From Oscillospiraceae bacterium (GTDB lineage: Bacteria > Bacillota > Clostridia > Oscillospirales > Oscillospiraceae): 51,317 bases of DNA. The notes beneath the pieces were generated by a model that did no database searches, was not told where the DNA came from, and saw only the letters and a list, made by a program, of their open reading frames with translations. The position numbers and the translations under genes are program-made. Every line of letters starts with the position of its first letter. The first letter of the stretch is position 1. The DNA lies in assembly GCA_021771265.1 (NCBI GenBank), contig JAETPK010000006.1, positions 1 to 51,317 of the forward strand. The letters run 5' to 3'. Shown piece after piece: positions 1-8,563 of the stretch.

Positions 1-1434
1 CCCCCGGAGCGGGCAGCCCTCCGCCGCTGGAAGGCCGCCACAGCGGCGCTGGCAGGATTGCTGTGCCTGACGCTGGCGGTGGGGTGGGTCCTGTGGCCCC
101 GGACAGCGGAGCCGGAGCCGCAGGAGCCGTCATATGTGGACACCTCGTATATGTTCCCCAAGGCCCTTCCTCTCACCGCCGAACCGGTGGAGGACTTCGG
201 CAGCTGGCCCCTGGACGTTGGCGATCTTGCCGCCGTGTCGGAGGAAAAGGAACTCAGCGGAGAGGCGGAGACCGTGTTTATCGACCAGTTTCCCGCCTCC
301 TCCTGGCTGAAGATCCTGCGGGCGGATCCGATGCCGGAGAACCACACCACCTTTTACGACGTCTACGCCCAGTACATCCTCCATATTACCGGCGACGTGG
401 GGACAGAACCGGTGCTGCTGGGCCGCCTGACGGGGTACAACCACTACGTGGGCAGCGGCCTGGACGGCGCGGAGTATTTTACCAATGTGCTGGGCTACGA
501 CGGCTGGAAGATCACCCTGTCAGAGGGGGCGGCCTGCGTCACCAGCTGGTACTTCTGCTTGGAGGAGGACGGCGTGCCCTATGTGCTGCTGGAGGCCTCC
601 GGCAGCGGCACGCCGGTGGAGTGCGACGTGGACGGCGATGGAGAAAAAGAGGTGGTCACCTCCTTCGGCCTGCCCATGGGGTGGACGGTGTATGACACAA
701 AGCCGGATGGCCGGTGCGTGGCCTATACCCTGGACCAGAACGGCTATGGCCAGACGCCGGTGTCCTTCTCGGCGGAGGAGGGGTTCGCGGTGGTAGATTC
801 CGCCGGCACCGTCATGGCCCGGTATCTGCTATCGGAAAACCAGATGGTGCTCCAGCCGCAGACGGACTTCGCCCTGGCGGACTACGCCGACGTGACTGGA
901 ACGGAGCTGACCTTTCCGGACGGCGATCCGGACCGGGTACTGTATAACGGACGCATCCGCATCACGACCCGGCAGCAGGCGTATATCGCCCTTCAGGAGC
1001 TGTACGACCTCACCGGGCTGACGGTAGACCGGGCGTATTGTACGGCGGAGAACGGCGTGGTCTCCTTCTCCCTGGACCCGGCGGGAGAGCAGGTGTTCTT
1101 CCAGTTGGCGTGGGGCGCCGCTCTCTGCGGCGCGGCGGAGCAGCCTGGCTGCGCCATCGCTTGGCAGTCGGAAGCGGCATGGTCACCCCTGGAGGACCGC
1201 CTTGCCGCCCGGTCGGAGACGGGCAGCGCCTGGTCGGAGCCGGAGCAGGCCCTTGTCTGGATGTATGGACGGCTGGACCGCCTTCAGGGCGGCGAGCTCA
1301 TCACGGTGCTCCCGGGGAATGGGGAGGAATACCGACTCTTCCTGTCCGACGGCAGCTTTTTCCAGGCGGAGCTGTCCGGCAGCGGACTGCTGCGCAGCTT
1401 GTCCGGTCCCTATCCAACGAAAGAAGCTCCGTAA
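1..1434 (+). CDS. Membrane-anchored protein of unknown function (5'-truncated)
   Basis: The reading frame is open from base 1, so the true start lies left of the window; 477 codons are visible. The first residues are basic and Arg-rich, followed by one hydrophobic segment (about residues 13-31 of the visible part) ending in VGWVLWP, which suggests a single N-terminal membrane anchor with a large extracytoplasmic domain. That domain is acidic and rich in Tyr and Trp. It contains a DVDGDGEKEVV stretch like the calcium-binding loop of FG-GAP/VCBS repeats. No enzyme motif was recognised. It could be the membrane part of an anti-sigma or sensor pair whose partner is upstream, but nothing here shows that. 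A long inverted repeat follows the stop codon. Confidence 0.7.
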   Translation, partial: PPERAALRRWKAATAALAGLLCLTLAVGWVLWPRTAEPEPQEPSYVDTSYMFPKALPLTAEPVEDFGSWPLDVGDLAAVSEEKELSGEAETVFIDQFPASSWLKILRADPMPENHTTFYDVYAQYILHITGDVGTEPVLLGRLTGYNHYVGSGLDGAEYFTNVLGYDGWKITLSEGAACVTSWYFCLEEDGVPYVLLEASGSGTPVECDVDGDGEKEVVTSFGLPMGWTVYDTKPDGRCVAYTLDQNGYGQTPVSFSAEEGFAVVDSAGTVMARYLLSENQMVLQPQTDFALADYADVTGTELTFPDGDPDRVLYNGRIRITTRQQAYIALQELYDLTGLTVDRAYCTAENGVVSFSLDPAGEQVFFQLAWGAALCGAAEQPGCAIAWQSEAAWSPLEDRLAARSETGSAWSEPEQALVWMYGRLDRLQGGELITVLPGNGEEYRLFLSDGSFFQAELSGSGLLRSLSGPYPTKEAP

Positions 1435-1470
1435 GGTCCATGGATGTGGCTGCGTATTTTCACAAAAAAC

Positions 1471-1541
1471 ATCCGTCTGTTTGATGCCGGCGTATCAGTC
1501 AACCCACAGGGCCTCACTCGCTCAGCATCAAACAGACGGAT
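1471..1541. repeat. 17-bp perfect inverted repeat with 37-nt loop
   Basis: The arms at 1471-1487 and 1525-1541 are exact reverse complements (ATCCGTCTGTTTGATGC and its complement), separated by 37 nt. It lies between the convergent ends of the truncated gene and the cytidylate kinase-like gene. A T-rich stretch follows on the plus strand, so it may act as a terminator. The long loop and arms are larger than a typical intrinsic terminator, so a miniature palindromic element is also possible. Confidence 0.6.
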
Positions 1542-1597
1542 ATGATTTTTATGTAGTACGGACTTTGACCCATTGCACCGCAACGGGCCCAGTTATC

Positions 1598-2248
1598 TCA
1601 CTTCTGCGTGGGGTCTTCTTCGGTGGGGCTGGGGATGGGGTGCTCCTTTTGCGCCACCATGGTCTGGATGAGCTCCACAGTGCCGCCGAGGCCCAAATAG
1701 CTGGAATCGATGCAGAAATCGTAGCTCTCCACAGCGCCCCACTTCTGAGAGGAATAGTACTCATAGTAAGAGGCGCGGCGCTTGTCGGTCTTGATAATGA
1801 GCTTGCGGGCCTCCTCCGGAGAGATGTTCTGCCGCTTGGCCACCCGCTGGATGCGCACATTCATAGGGGCGTGGATGAAAATGCTCAGATGGTTGGGATC
1901 GTCAGCCAGCGCATAATCCGCGCAGCGTCCGATCATGACACAGGGTCCCTGGGAGGCGATGTGCCGGATGGTGTCGAAGGTGGCCAGGTATACCTGCTGC
2001 TCCAGGGAATCCCCGGCGCCGGTGCCGGGCAGGGCGAACATATAAGAGTCCATGGCAATGGAATACAGCAGGCTCTTGGGCCGCTCGTCAAAGTTCTCGA
2101 AGATCTTCTCGCACAAGCCGCTCTTTTTGGCGGCCTCCTGCAAAAGCTCCTTATCATAAAATGGAATACCCAGCTCCTTAGCCACGCGGATACCCACTTC
2201 CTTGCCGCCGCTGCCGAACTGACGTCCAATGGTAATGATGGTCTTCAT
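1598..2248 (-). CDS. Cytidylate kinase-like family protein
   Basis: 216 residues beginning MKTIITIGRQFGSGGKE. The N-terminal IGRQFGSGGKEVG is a P-loop of the cytidylate kinase-like family (Cytidylate_kin2), followed by GIPFYDKELL, which resembles the nucleotide-binding helix of that group. A central IGRCADY and an RxxxxAKRQNIS lid-like segment are also typical. The ATG at 2248 is chosen because GAGAGGAG lies 7-8 bases upstream; a longer frame with 37 extra residues has no such site and would run through the promoter. Members of this family are usually annotated as nucleoside monophosphate kinases, but the substrate of this branch is not established. The gene stands alone, divergent from the peptidase pair. 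Confidence 0.85.
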   Translation of the reverse strand: MKTIITIGRQFGSGGKEVGIRVAKELGIPFYDKELLQEAAKKSGLCEKIFENFDERPKSLLYSIAMDSYMFALPGTGAGDSLEQQVYLATFDTIRHIASQGPCVMIGRCADYALADDPNHLSIFIHAPMNVRIQRVAKRQNISPEEARKLIIKTDKRRASYYEYYSSQKWGAVESYDFCIDSSYLGLGGTVELIQTMVAQKEHPIPSPTEEDPTQK

Positions 2249-2276
2249 CGAGATCACTCCTCTCTTTGATATTTTT

Positions 2277-2305
2277 ATTATAGCGCATTTTGACCAAATC
2301 GTCAA
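2277..2305 (-). promoter_or_regulatory. Sigma-A promoter for the cytidylate kinase-like gene
   Basis: On the minus strand TTGACG (2300-2305) and a perfect TATAAT (2277-2282) are 17 bp apart, about 30 bp upstream of the start at 2248. Confidence 0.75.
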
Positions 2306-2323
2306 ACGAAAGCGCGATGCAGG

Positions 2324-2352
2324 GTGACAGATCTCAAAAAATGTGGTATCAT
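2324..2352 (+). promoter_or_regulatory. Promoter for the M20 peptidase pair
   Basis: GTGACA (2324-2329) and TATCAT (2347-2352) with a 17-bp spacer lie about 30 bp before the start at 2383. It is divergent from the promoter at 2277-2305. Confidence 0.55.
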
Positions 2353-2382
2353 ACCCCATATTTCGGCAAAGGAGCGATGCTC

Positions 2383-3552
2383 ATGACACAATTGGAAAAG
2401 GCGATGGCCTACCTGGACCAGTACCAGGGAGAAATGATGACCCTTTGGGAAAACCTGGTGCGGCTGGAATCTCCCAGCAGCGACCCCGCCGCCGTAGACA
2501 AGCTGGCCAGCCATCTGGACACCTACTGCCGGGCCCTGGGGATGGAGACGGAGAAATTCCGCCCGGAGGGCGCCGGCACCTGCCTGGCCGCGCGGACGGC
2601 TCCCGGCGACCTCTCCCCCGTGCTGCTGCTGGGCCATATCGACACCGTCCACCCCATAGGCAGCTTCCCCGGCGGTCTCTGGACCGTAAAGGACGACGGC
2701 TTTGTCTATGGCCCCGGCGCCCACGACTGCAAGGGCGGCCTGGTCATTGCCCTGTATGTCATCCGCGCGCTCCAACACGCCGGCTTTGACCGCCGCCAGC
2801 TGAAGCTGGCCGTGGTCAGCGACGAGGAGACCGGTCACGCCCTGTCCCAGATGCAGTCCGTGGATTTTCTCCGCCGCCACGCGGAGGGCTGCGGCGCCGC
2901 CTTCACCTTTGAAAGCGGTCTCATGAACGGCGACATCGTGACCCGCCGCAAGGGCGCCGTTGTGTTCAAGCTGACCGTGGACGGCATCGCCAGCCACTGC
3001 GGCACCGCTCCGGAAAAAGGCGCCAACGCCATTCGGGAAGCCGCCAAAAAGATCATCGCCATTGAGGATCTGACGGATATGGAGCACATCATTTGCAACT
3101 GCGGCAAGATCAGCGGCGGTACCACCGTCAACACCATCCCCGCCAAATGTGTGGTGGACGTTACCTTCCGCTTCCACACCAACCAGGACCGGGAGGATAC
3201 CATCGCCAAGATCCAGGATATCTGCGCCAAAGTGGAAACCCCCAAGACCCACTGCACACTGGGCACCTTCACAGGCTTCCCCGCCATGGAGGAGATCGGC
3301 GGTACGGCGGAATTGGTGAGGATCTATCAGGACGCAAGCGAGTCCCTGGGCCTGCCCAGGCCCGGCACCGTGGGCACCTCCGGCTGCTCCGACAGCGCCT
3401 ACACCACCTCCATGGGCATTCCCACCCTCTGCGCCGTGGGCGTTCGGGGAGAGGGGCAGCACTCCCCCAACGAGCATGCCGACCCCGCTTCCCTGCTGAC
3501 CCAGGCCAAGCGGCTGGCCGCCTCCATCCTCTCCCTGCCGGAATCCTTCTGA
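2383..3552 (+). CDS. M20 family metallopeptidase (first of tandem pair)
   Basis: 389 residues of the M20 (ArgE/DapE/CPG2, glutamate carboxypeptidase-like) family, cytosolic with no signal peptide. Two-zinc site motifs are visible: LLLGHIDTVHP with His85 and Asp87, GPGAHDCKGGL with the bridging Asp115, SDEETGH with Glu148/Glu149 (general base and ligand), and QHSPNEH near residue 365 for the C-terminal His. The dimerisation domain lies between, with GGTTVNTIPAKC. The ATG at 2383 has AAAGGAG 8 bases upstream; an ATG at 2377 is too close to that site. Likely activity is hydrolysis of a peptide or N-acyl amino acid. It is followed after 13 bp by a close paralogue. The nearby xanthine dehydrogenase genes recall E. 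coli ygeY, another M20 protein in a purine-degradation cluster, but orthology is not shown. Confidence 0.9.
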   Translation: MTQLEKAMAYLDQYQGEMMTLWENLVRLESPSSDPAAVDKLASHLDTYCRALGMETEKFRPEGAGTCLAARTAPGDLSPVLLLGHIDTVHPIGSFPGGLWTVKDDGFVYGPGAHDCKGGLVIALYVIRALQHAGFDRRQLKLAVVSDEETGHALSQMQSVDFLRRHAEGCGAAFTFESGLMNGDIVTRRKGAVVFKLTVDGIASHCGTAPEKGANAIREAAKKIIAIEDLTDMEHIICNCGKISGGTTVNTIPAKCVVDVTFRFHTNQDREDTIAKIQDICAKVETPKTHCTLGTFTGFPAMEEIGGTAELVRIYQDASESLGLPRPGTVGTSGCSDSAYTTSMGIPTLCAVGVRGEGQHSPNEHADPASLLTQAKRLAASILSLPESF

Positions 3553-3565
3553 GGAGGCGGTTTTC

Positions 3566-4738
3566 ATGATGAGCCAATTGGATGAGGCCCTGGCCTATCT
3601 GGACCGGTGCCAGCAGGAGATGCTGCGCCTGTGGGAGACCATCGTGCGGCTGGAGACGCCCAGCATGGACCCGGAGGCCGTGGACAAACTGGCCAGCCAC
3701 CTGGATACCTATTGCAACGCCCTGGGTATGGAGACAGAAAAGTTCCGGCCGGAGGGCGCCGGCACCTGTCTTTCCGCCTGGACGGCGGAGCGGGCGCTCT
3801 CTCCCGTGCTGCTGCTGGGGCACATGGACACCGTCCACCCCGCAGGCAGCTTCCCCGGCGGTGCCTGGACCGAAAAGGGTGACGGCTGGGTCTGCGGTCC
3901 CGGCGTCCACGACTGCAAGGGCGGTCTGGTCATCGCCCTGTACGTCATCCGGGCCCTGCAGTACGCCGGCTACGACCGCCGCCAGCTGCGTCTGGCGCTG
4001 GCCAGCGACGAGGAGACGGCCCACACCCTCTCCAAGTGGAAGGTGGTGGAGCACCTCCAAAAAACCGCCCGCGGCTGCGGCGCCGCCTTTACATTTGAAA
4101 GCGGCCTCCTGAGCGGCGACGTGGTGACCCGCCGCAAGGGCGGCGGCATCATGAAGCTGACGGTGGAGGGCATCGCCAGCCACGCCGGCACCGCCCCGGA
4201 AAAGGGTGCCAGCGCCGTGCTGGAGGCCGCCAGGAAGATCGTGGCCATCCACGCCCTGTCGGACCCCGCCCACGTCACTTACAACTGCGGCATCATCCAC
4301 GGCGGCACCAGCGCCAACGTAGTGCCAGACCACTGCGAGGTGTCCGTGGCCATCCGCTTCCACACCAACCAGGACTGTGAGGATGCCATGGAGAAGCTGG
4401 GCGCCATCTGCGGCATGGTGGAGACCCCCGGCACCCGCTGCACCCTGGGTCCCCTGGTGGGTTTCCCCGCCATGGAGGAAACACCGCGGACCGGGGAGCT
4501 GTTTGAGGTCTACCGCTCCGCCAGTGAAGCCCTGGGTCTGGGCAGCCCCGGCACCGTGTACAGTGCCGGCTGCTCCGACAGCGCCTATACCACTGCCCTT
4601 GGCATCCCCACCCTCTGCGCCGTGGGCGTTCTGGGGGAGGGCCAGCACTCCATCCATGAGCACGCCCAAACCGCTTCCCTGCTGACCCAGGCCAAGCGGC
4701 TGACGGCGGCGATCCTGGCACTGCCGGATACGTTTTAA
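3566..4738 (+). CDS. M20 family metallopeptidase (second of tandem pair)
   Basis: 390 residues, colinear with the preceding protein over its full length and clearly a tandem duplicate. The same motifs are intact: LLLGHMDTVHP, GPGVHDCKGGL, SDEETAH and GQHSIHEHAQ. Differences cluster in the lid/dimerisation segment (for example GGTSANVVPDHC against GGTTVNTIPAKC), which may mean different substrates. GAGGAGG precedes the ATG by about 8 bases. It is co-transcribed with the first copy and ends at a strong hairpin terminator. Confidence 0.9.
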   Translation: MMSQLDEALAYLDRCQQEMLRLWETIVRLETPSMDPEAVDKLASHLDTYCNALGMETEKFRPEGAGTCLSAWTAERALSPVLLLGHMDTVHPAGSFPGGAWTEKGDGWVCGPGVHDCKGGLVIALYVIRALQYAGYDRRQLRLALASDEETAHTLSKWKVVEHLQKTARGCGAAFTFESGLLSGDVVTRRKGGGIMKLTVEGIASHAGTAPEKGASAVLEAARKIVAIHALSDPAHVTYNCGIIHGGTSANVVPDHCEVSVAIRFHTNQDCEDAMEKLGAICGMVETPGTRCTLGPLVGFPAMEETPRTGELFEVYRSASEALGLGSPGTVYSAGCSDSAYTTALGIPTLCAVGVLGEGQHSIHEHAQTASLLTQAKRLTAAILALPDTF

Positions 4739-4739
4739 C

Positions 4740-4777
4740 AAAAAGAGACCCACTGTCATGACAGCGGGTCTCTTTTT
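4740..4777. terminator. Bidirectional intrinsic terminator
   Basis: AAAAAGAGACCC (4740-4751) pairs with GGGTCTCTTTTT (4766-4777), with the inner palindrome CTGTCATGACAG extending the stem. It has a T-run on either strand and serves both the peptidase operon and the converging xdhABC operon. Confidence 0.9.
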
Positions 4778-4783
4778 GTTTGC

Positions 4784-5281
4784 TCAATCCTTCGGCATCT
4801 CTTTCCCCAGACGCTGATACATGGTCTTTTTCACCGCCCGTAGGATATTCTCATATCCGGTACAGCGGCACAGGTGGCCGGAGAGGAGCTTGCGCAGTTC
4901 TTCGTCCGTATACTCCCTGCCGCTCTCCAGGATCTCCTCGGCGGTGAGGATGAAGCCGGGGGTGCAGAAGCCGCACTGAATGGCCGCCTCCTCCACAAAA
5001 GCCTGCTGGATGTCGGAAAGCTCGCCGTTGGGCCCCAGCAGCCCCTCCAAAGTGCGGACGCGCTTGCCCTCCGCCCAGACCGCCAAGTAGATGCAGGAGT
5101 TGAAGGCCTCTCCGTCAATGAGGACGGTGCAGGCGCCACACTCCCCCACCTCGCAGCCTTTTTTCACGGAGGTCAGGCGGTAATCGTTACGGAGCATGTC
5201 AGTGAGGCTGGCCCGCACATCCACGGTGCGCTCCACATCCTTGCCGTTGAGATTGAAATGGACCGTCTGCATCTGGGCCAT
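4784..5281 (-). CDS. xdhC: Xanthine dehydrogenase, [2Fe-2S] subunit
   Basis: 165 residues containing both [2Fe-2S] clusters of the xanthine oxidase family: a plant-ferredoxin-type N-terminus with GCEVGECGACTV plus the fourth Cys in FNSCIYL, and a helical C-terminal domain with QCGFCTPG and CRCTGY. Size matches E. coli XdhC (about 159 residues). It passes electrons from the Mo site to FAD. The ATG at 5281 overlaps the xdhB stop by one base; a GTG three bases upstream is an alternative start, and GGGAGG serves either. It is the last gene of the xdhA-xdhB-xdhC operon. The name should not be confused with the XdhC/CoxI maturation factor. Confidence 0.9.
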   Translation of the reverse strand: MAQMQTVHFNLNGKDVERTVDVRASLTDMLRNDYRLTSVKKGCEVGECGACTVLIDGEAFNSCIYLAVWAEGKRVRTLEGLLGPNGELSDIQQAFVEEAAIQCGFCTPGFILTAEEILESGREYTDEELRKLLSGHLCRCTGYENILRAVKKTMYQRLGKEMPKD

Positions 5282-6162
5282 CACAGCTCACCTCCCGCTT
5301 TTTTCACAGATTCGATAAAGGCCCGCTTGGTGCTCTCCACCGCGATGTGCATCCGGAAATCCCTGGCGGCCCGCCAGGAGTCCCGGGGGTTGATGTCTTC
5401 CTTCACCGCCTGAGCGAACCGTTCCGCCAGGTCCATGGAGAGGGACTGTCCGACGGCCAGGGCCTCGGCGGTCCCGGCCCGCAGGGGCACAGGGCCCGCC
5501 ACGCCAAAGGCCACCCGAACCCGCTCCACCGTCTTTTTGTCGGCGGAGAGGCGGACGTTCACAGAGGTGCCCAGGGTGGCGATGTCCATGGCATTGCGCA
5601 TGGCGTACTTGATATAATGGCCGAAAGTATTTTCGTAGCTCTCCTTCGGAATGAGGATGGCGGTCTGGATCTCCCCCGCCCGGATGTCCACCTTGCCCGC
5701 TTTGATATAGAAATCGTGGATCGGCTGGCGGCGGACGCCGTCGGGGCCCGTCAGCTCCACGATGGCGTCATAGGCGTGGAGAGTGGAGGCGGAGTCGGCG
5801 GAGGTGACGCCGTTGCAGGTGTTGCCGCCGATGGTGCCGATGTTGCGGATCTGGGGTCCGCCCACCTGATCCACCGCCTCGCCCAGCACGTTCACGTATT
5901 TTTGAATGAGAGGGTCCTGGGTGATGTGGGAAAAGCTGGTGAGAGAACCGATGCGCAGGGTGCCGTCCTCCTCCAGGGACACGCCCCGCAGTTCGTCCAG
6001 GCCATAAATGGAGATCAGCTCCGCGCCGGCCCGCTTCCCCTCCCGCATCTGCACCAGCACGTCGGAGCCTCCGGCGATGATCTGGGCCTCGGGATGGGCA
6101 AGGCGGAGGGCCACGGCGTCAGCCACATCCGCGGCCTGATACAAGGCTTTCATATCATACAT
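5281..6162 (-). CDS. xdhB: Xanthine dehydrogenase, FAD-binding subunit
   Basis: 293 residues, the FAD-binding domain family of molybdenum hydroxylases (CoxM/XdhB). The first FAD loop reads AGGSDVLV and the second GTIGGNTCNGVTSADS, the conserved GGN-N-S pattern that wraps the flavin. The C-terminal CO-dehydrogenase flavoprotein domain starts near residue 175. Length equals E. coli XdhB (about 292). Fourteen bases separate it from xdhA, and it overlaps xdhC. It receives electrons from the iron-sulfur subunit and reduces NAD+ or another acceptor. Confidence 0.9.
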   Translation of the reverse strand: MYDMKALYQAADVADAVALRLAHPEAQIIAGGSDVLVQMREGKRAGAELISIYGLDELRGVSLEEDGTLRIGSLTSFSHITQDPLIQKYVNVLGEAVDQVGGPQIRNIGTIGGNTCNGVTSADSASTLHAYDAIVELTGPDGVRRQPIHDFYIKAGKVDIRAGEIQTAILIPKESYENTFGHYIKYAMRNAMDIATLGTSVNVRLSADKKTVERVRVAFGVAGPVPLRAGTAEALAVGQSLSMDLAERFAQAVKEDINPRDSWRAARDFRMHIAVESTKRAFIESVKKAGGEL

Positions 6163-6176
6163 AACGGGTCCCTCCC

Positions 6177-8471
6177 TTAATCGTTGATAAGGCCGGCCTC
6201 TTTGAACGCCCTGTAAAGGACATGAGGCGTTATGGGGCAGCAGTCGATGGCCACGCCGGTGGCGTTCAAAATGGCGTTGCGGATGGCGGGCGCGCCGGAG
6301 CAGGCCGGCGGCTCGCCCAGGGACTTGGTGCCATAGGGCGACGTGGGCTCCGGATTCTCCACAAATGCCGCCTGAAGATGGGGGTGGTCCATAAAGGTGG
6401 AGAGCTTATAGTCCAGCAGGTTGTTGTTCAGAGGCCTGCCGGTCTTCTCATCGAATTTCAGCTCTTCGGAAAGGCCATAGCCAATGGCCATGGACATGCC
6501 GCCGTGGACCTGTGCCTCCGCCAGGGCGGGATTGATGAGGGTGCCGCAGTCGTGGACATTGACGATGTTCAGCAGCTTCACCTTGCACATGGGGATATCC
6601 ACCTCCACCTCGGCAAAAGAACAGCCGAAGGAGTAGGCGTTGCTCTTGATCTGGGCCGTGGTCTCGGCGGTGATGTGCTGGCTGTGCTCCAGGGAATACA
6701 GGCTCTCGGTAGCCAGGTCGCCAAGGGACTTCAGCACCCGGCCGTCGGACTTGCGGACGATTTGGCCGTCCACCAAATCCAGGTTGCTGACGGGCATCCG
6801 GGTCTGCTCATGGGCGATGGCCAAAATACGCTCCCGGAGGGCCATGGCGGTCTGCATGATGGAGAAGCCGCCGATATAGGTCTGGCGGGAAGCGTAGGCG
6901 CCGGTGCCGAAGGGCGTGATATCCGTATCCTGGGTGGAGACCACATGCACATCCTCCAGGGGGATGCCCACGGCGTCCGCCACCATCTGGGAGTAAGCGG
7001 TGTCACAGCCTTGGCCGATTTCCGTCTCGCCGGTCTGGAACTGGAGGGAGCCATCCTGGTTGAGCACCATGCGGCAAGAGGAGGACTCCAGGGAAATGGG
7101 CCAGACGGCGGTGTTGTACCAAAACACCGCAAGGCCCACGCCTCTGCGGACAGGGCCGGTCTGGTTCTGGTATTCCCGGAATTTCCGGGCATAGTCCAAA
7201 GCGGCCATGCCCTTGTCCATGCACTGGTTGAAGGTGTCGGAATACAGCTCATTCTTGGAGAAGCCGTCCACGTAACCCACAGGCATCAAATTTTTCCGCC
7301 GGAATTCCAGCGGCTCCATGCCGAGGCGCAAGCAGATGTCGTCGATATGGCTCTCTCCGGCGAACATGGCCTGGGGGATGCCGTAGCCCCGCATGGCGCC
7401 GGCGGCGGGGCGGTTGGTGAACACGCTCCAGCAGTCGCACTCCAGATTGTCGCAGGGGTACAGCTGGGGGAAGGCGCCCATGCCCTTGGCCACCACGCCG
7501 TGGCCGTGGGAGGCGTAAGCACCCTGGTTGGAGAAGGCCTCGAACTTCCGTGCCACCAGGGTGCCGTCCGGCCGGACATAGGAGATGATATGGGTGCGGA
7601 TGGCGTGCCGGACACGGTTAGAGACGAACGTCTCCTCCCGGCTGCACTCCAACTTCACCAGATGTCCGCCCACCTGAGTGGTGCACCAGGCACAAAGCGG
7701 CTCATACAGGGCGTCCTGCTTGTTGCCGAAGCCGCCGCCGATGTAGGGCTTAATGAGCCGGACCTTGCCCCAGGGGAGCCCCAGGGCCTGCCCCACGACC
7801 CGGCGGACAATGTGGGGGATCTGGGTGGAGCTGACCACCACCACCCGGCCAGCCTCCATATAGGCAAAGCAGCCGTGGTTTTCAATGTGGCAGTGCTGGA
7901 CCGTGGGGGTATCATACCAGCCCTCCACACGGATCAGTCCCGGTTCTTTCCGGGCCTCTTCATAATTGCCCTTGCGGATATCCGTGTGCTTGAGCACGTT
8001 GCCGGGAAACTCCTCGTGGATCTGGGGCGCGTCCGGCTCCATGGCCTTCTGCACATCCAGCACGAAGGGCAGCTCCTCATACTCCACCTCCAGTGCCCGG
8101 ACGGCCTGGGCGGCGGACACCTCGTCCTCCGCGATGACCACTGCCACCTCGTCGCCGTAATAGCGGACATGGCGGTTCAGCAGCAGCCGGTCCGCCACGT
8201 CCTGATGCGCGGGGTCTGTGGACCAGGGATGGCCCGCCGTGGGGAAGGGAATGTTGGGCACGTCAAAGCACGTCAGGACCCGGACCACGCCGGGAATGCG
8301 CTCCGCCGCGGAGGTATCGATGGACTTGACAAAGCCATGGGCGATGGCGGCGTGGCAGATCTTGGCCACATAGGCGCTCCGGTCGCACAGATCGTCCGTG
8401 TACTTGGCCCGGCCTGTGGCCTTTTCATAGGCGTCTACACGAATGACGCTTTTGCCGACACTTTTGTTCAT
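6177..8471 (-). CDS. xdhA: Xanthine dehydrogenase, molybdenum-binding subunit
   Basis: 764 residues covering the two molybdopterin-binding domains. Hallmarks are IGGGFGNKQD (substrate pocket, with Gln where bovine xanthine oxidase has Glu), the AMRGYGIPQ Arg loop, TGETEIGQGCDTAYSQ at the cofactor, and SLGEPPACSG whose Glu720 is the predicted catalytic base. The GFGNKQD form is, as far as I recall, that of E. coli XdhA. Gene order A-B-C and subunit sizes match E. coli xdhABC. Likely reaction: hypoxanthine to xanthine to urate, or the reverse under reducing conditions. The ATG at 8471 has AAGGAGG upstream. It is divergent from mocA, which fits shared control of enzyme and cofactor maturation. 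Confidence 0.9.
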   Translation of the reverse strand: MNKSVGKSVIRVDAYEKATGRAKYTDDLCDRSAYVAKICHAAIAHGFVKSIDTSAAERIPGVVRVLTCFDVPNIPFPTAGHPWSTDPAHQDVADRLLLNRHVRYYGDEVAVVIAEDEVSAAQAVRALEVEYEELPFVLDVQKAMEPDAPQIHEEFPGNVLKHTDIRKGNYEEARKEPGLIRVEGWYDTPTVQHCHIENHGCFAYMEAGRVVVVSSTQIPHIVRRVVGQALGLPWGKVRLIKPYIGGGFGNKQDALYEPLCAWCTTQVGGHLVKLECSREETFVSNRVRHAIRTHIISYVRPDGTLVARKFEAFSNQGAYASHGHGVVAKGMGAFPQLYPCDNLECDCWSVFTNRPAAGAMRGYGIPQAMFAGESHIDDICLRLGMEPLEFRRKNLMPVGYVDGFSKNELYSDTFNQCMDKGMAALDYARKFREYQNQTGPVRRGVGLAVFWYNTAVWPISLESSSCRMVLNQDGSLQFQTGETEIGQGCDTAYSQMVADAVGIPLEDVHVVSTQDTDITPFGTGAYASRQTYIGGFSIMQTAMALRERILAIAHEQTRMPVSNLDLVDGQIVRKSDGRVLKSLGDLATESLYSLEHSQHITAETTAQIKSNAYSFGCSFAEVEVDIPMCKVKLLNIVNVHDCGTLINPALAEAQVHGGMSMAIGYGLSEELKFDEKTGRPLNNNLLDYKLSTFMDHPHLQAAFVENPEPTSPYGTKSLGEPPACSGAPAIRNAILNATGVAIDCCPITPHVLYRAFKEAGLIND

Positions 8472-8510
8472 AGGGCATGCCTCCTTATGGAATGAAGTCC
8501 CGCCTCCGGA

Positions 8511-8540
8511 TTGACTTACGGAGCGGAAAGCGGATATACT
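8511..8540 (+). promoter_or_regulatory. Promoter of the mocA-DUF1905 operon
   Basis: TTGACT (8511-8516) and TATACT (8535-8540) with an 18-bp spacer, about 24 bp before the mocA start. It lies in the 92-bp region shared with the divergent xdhA. A short inverted repeat CTCCG...CGGAG overlaps the -35. Confidence 0.7.
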
Positions 8541-8563
8541 AACGTCAGATAGGAGATGGGAAC

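Noticed and set aside
2302-4759. Two overlapping long antisense frames over the M20 genes
   Set aside because: They mirror each other because the M20 genes are duplicates, and they have no motifs.
6222-8495. 757-codon frame antisense to xdhA
   Set aside because: Product of GC-rich third positions; rich in Gly/His/Ala/Val without domains, while the opposite strand encodes a complete XdhA.
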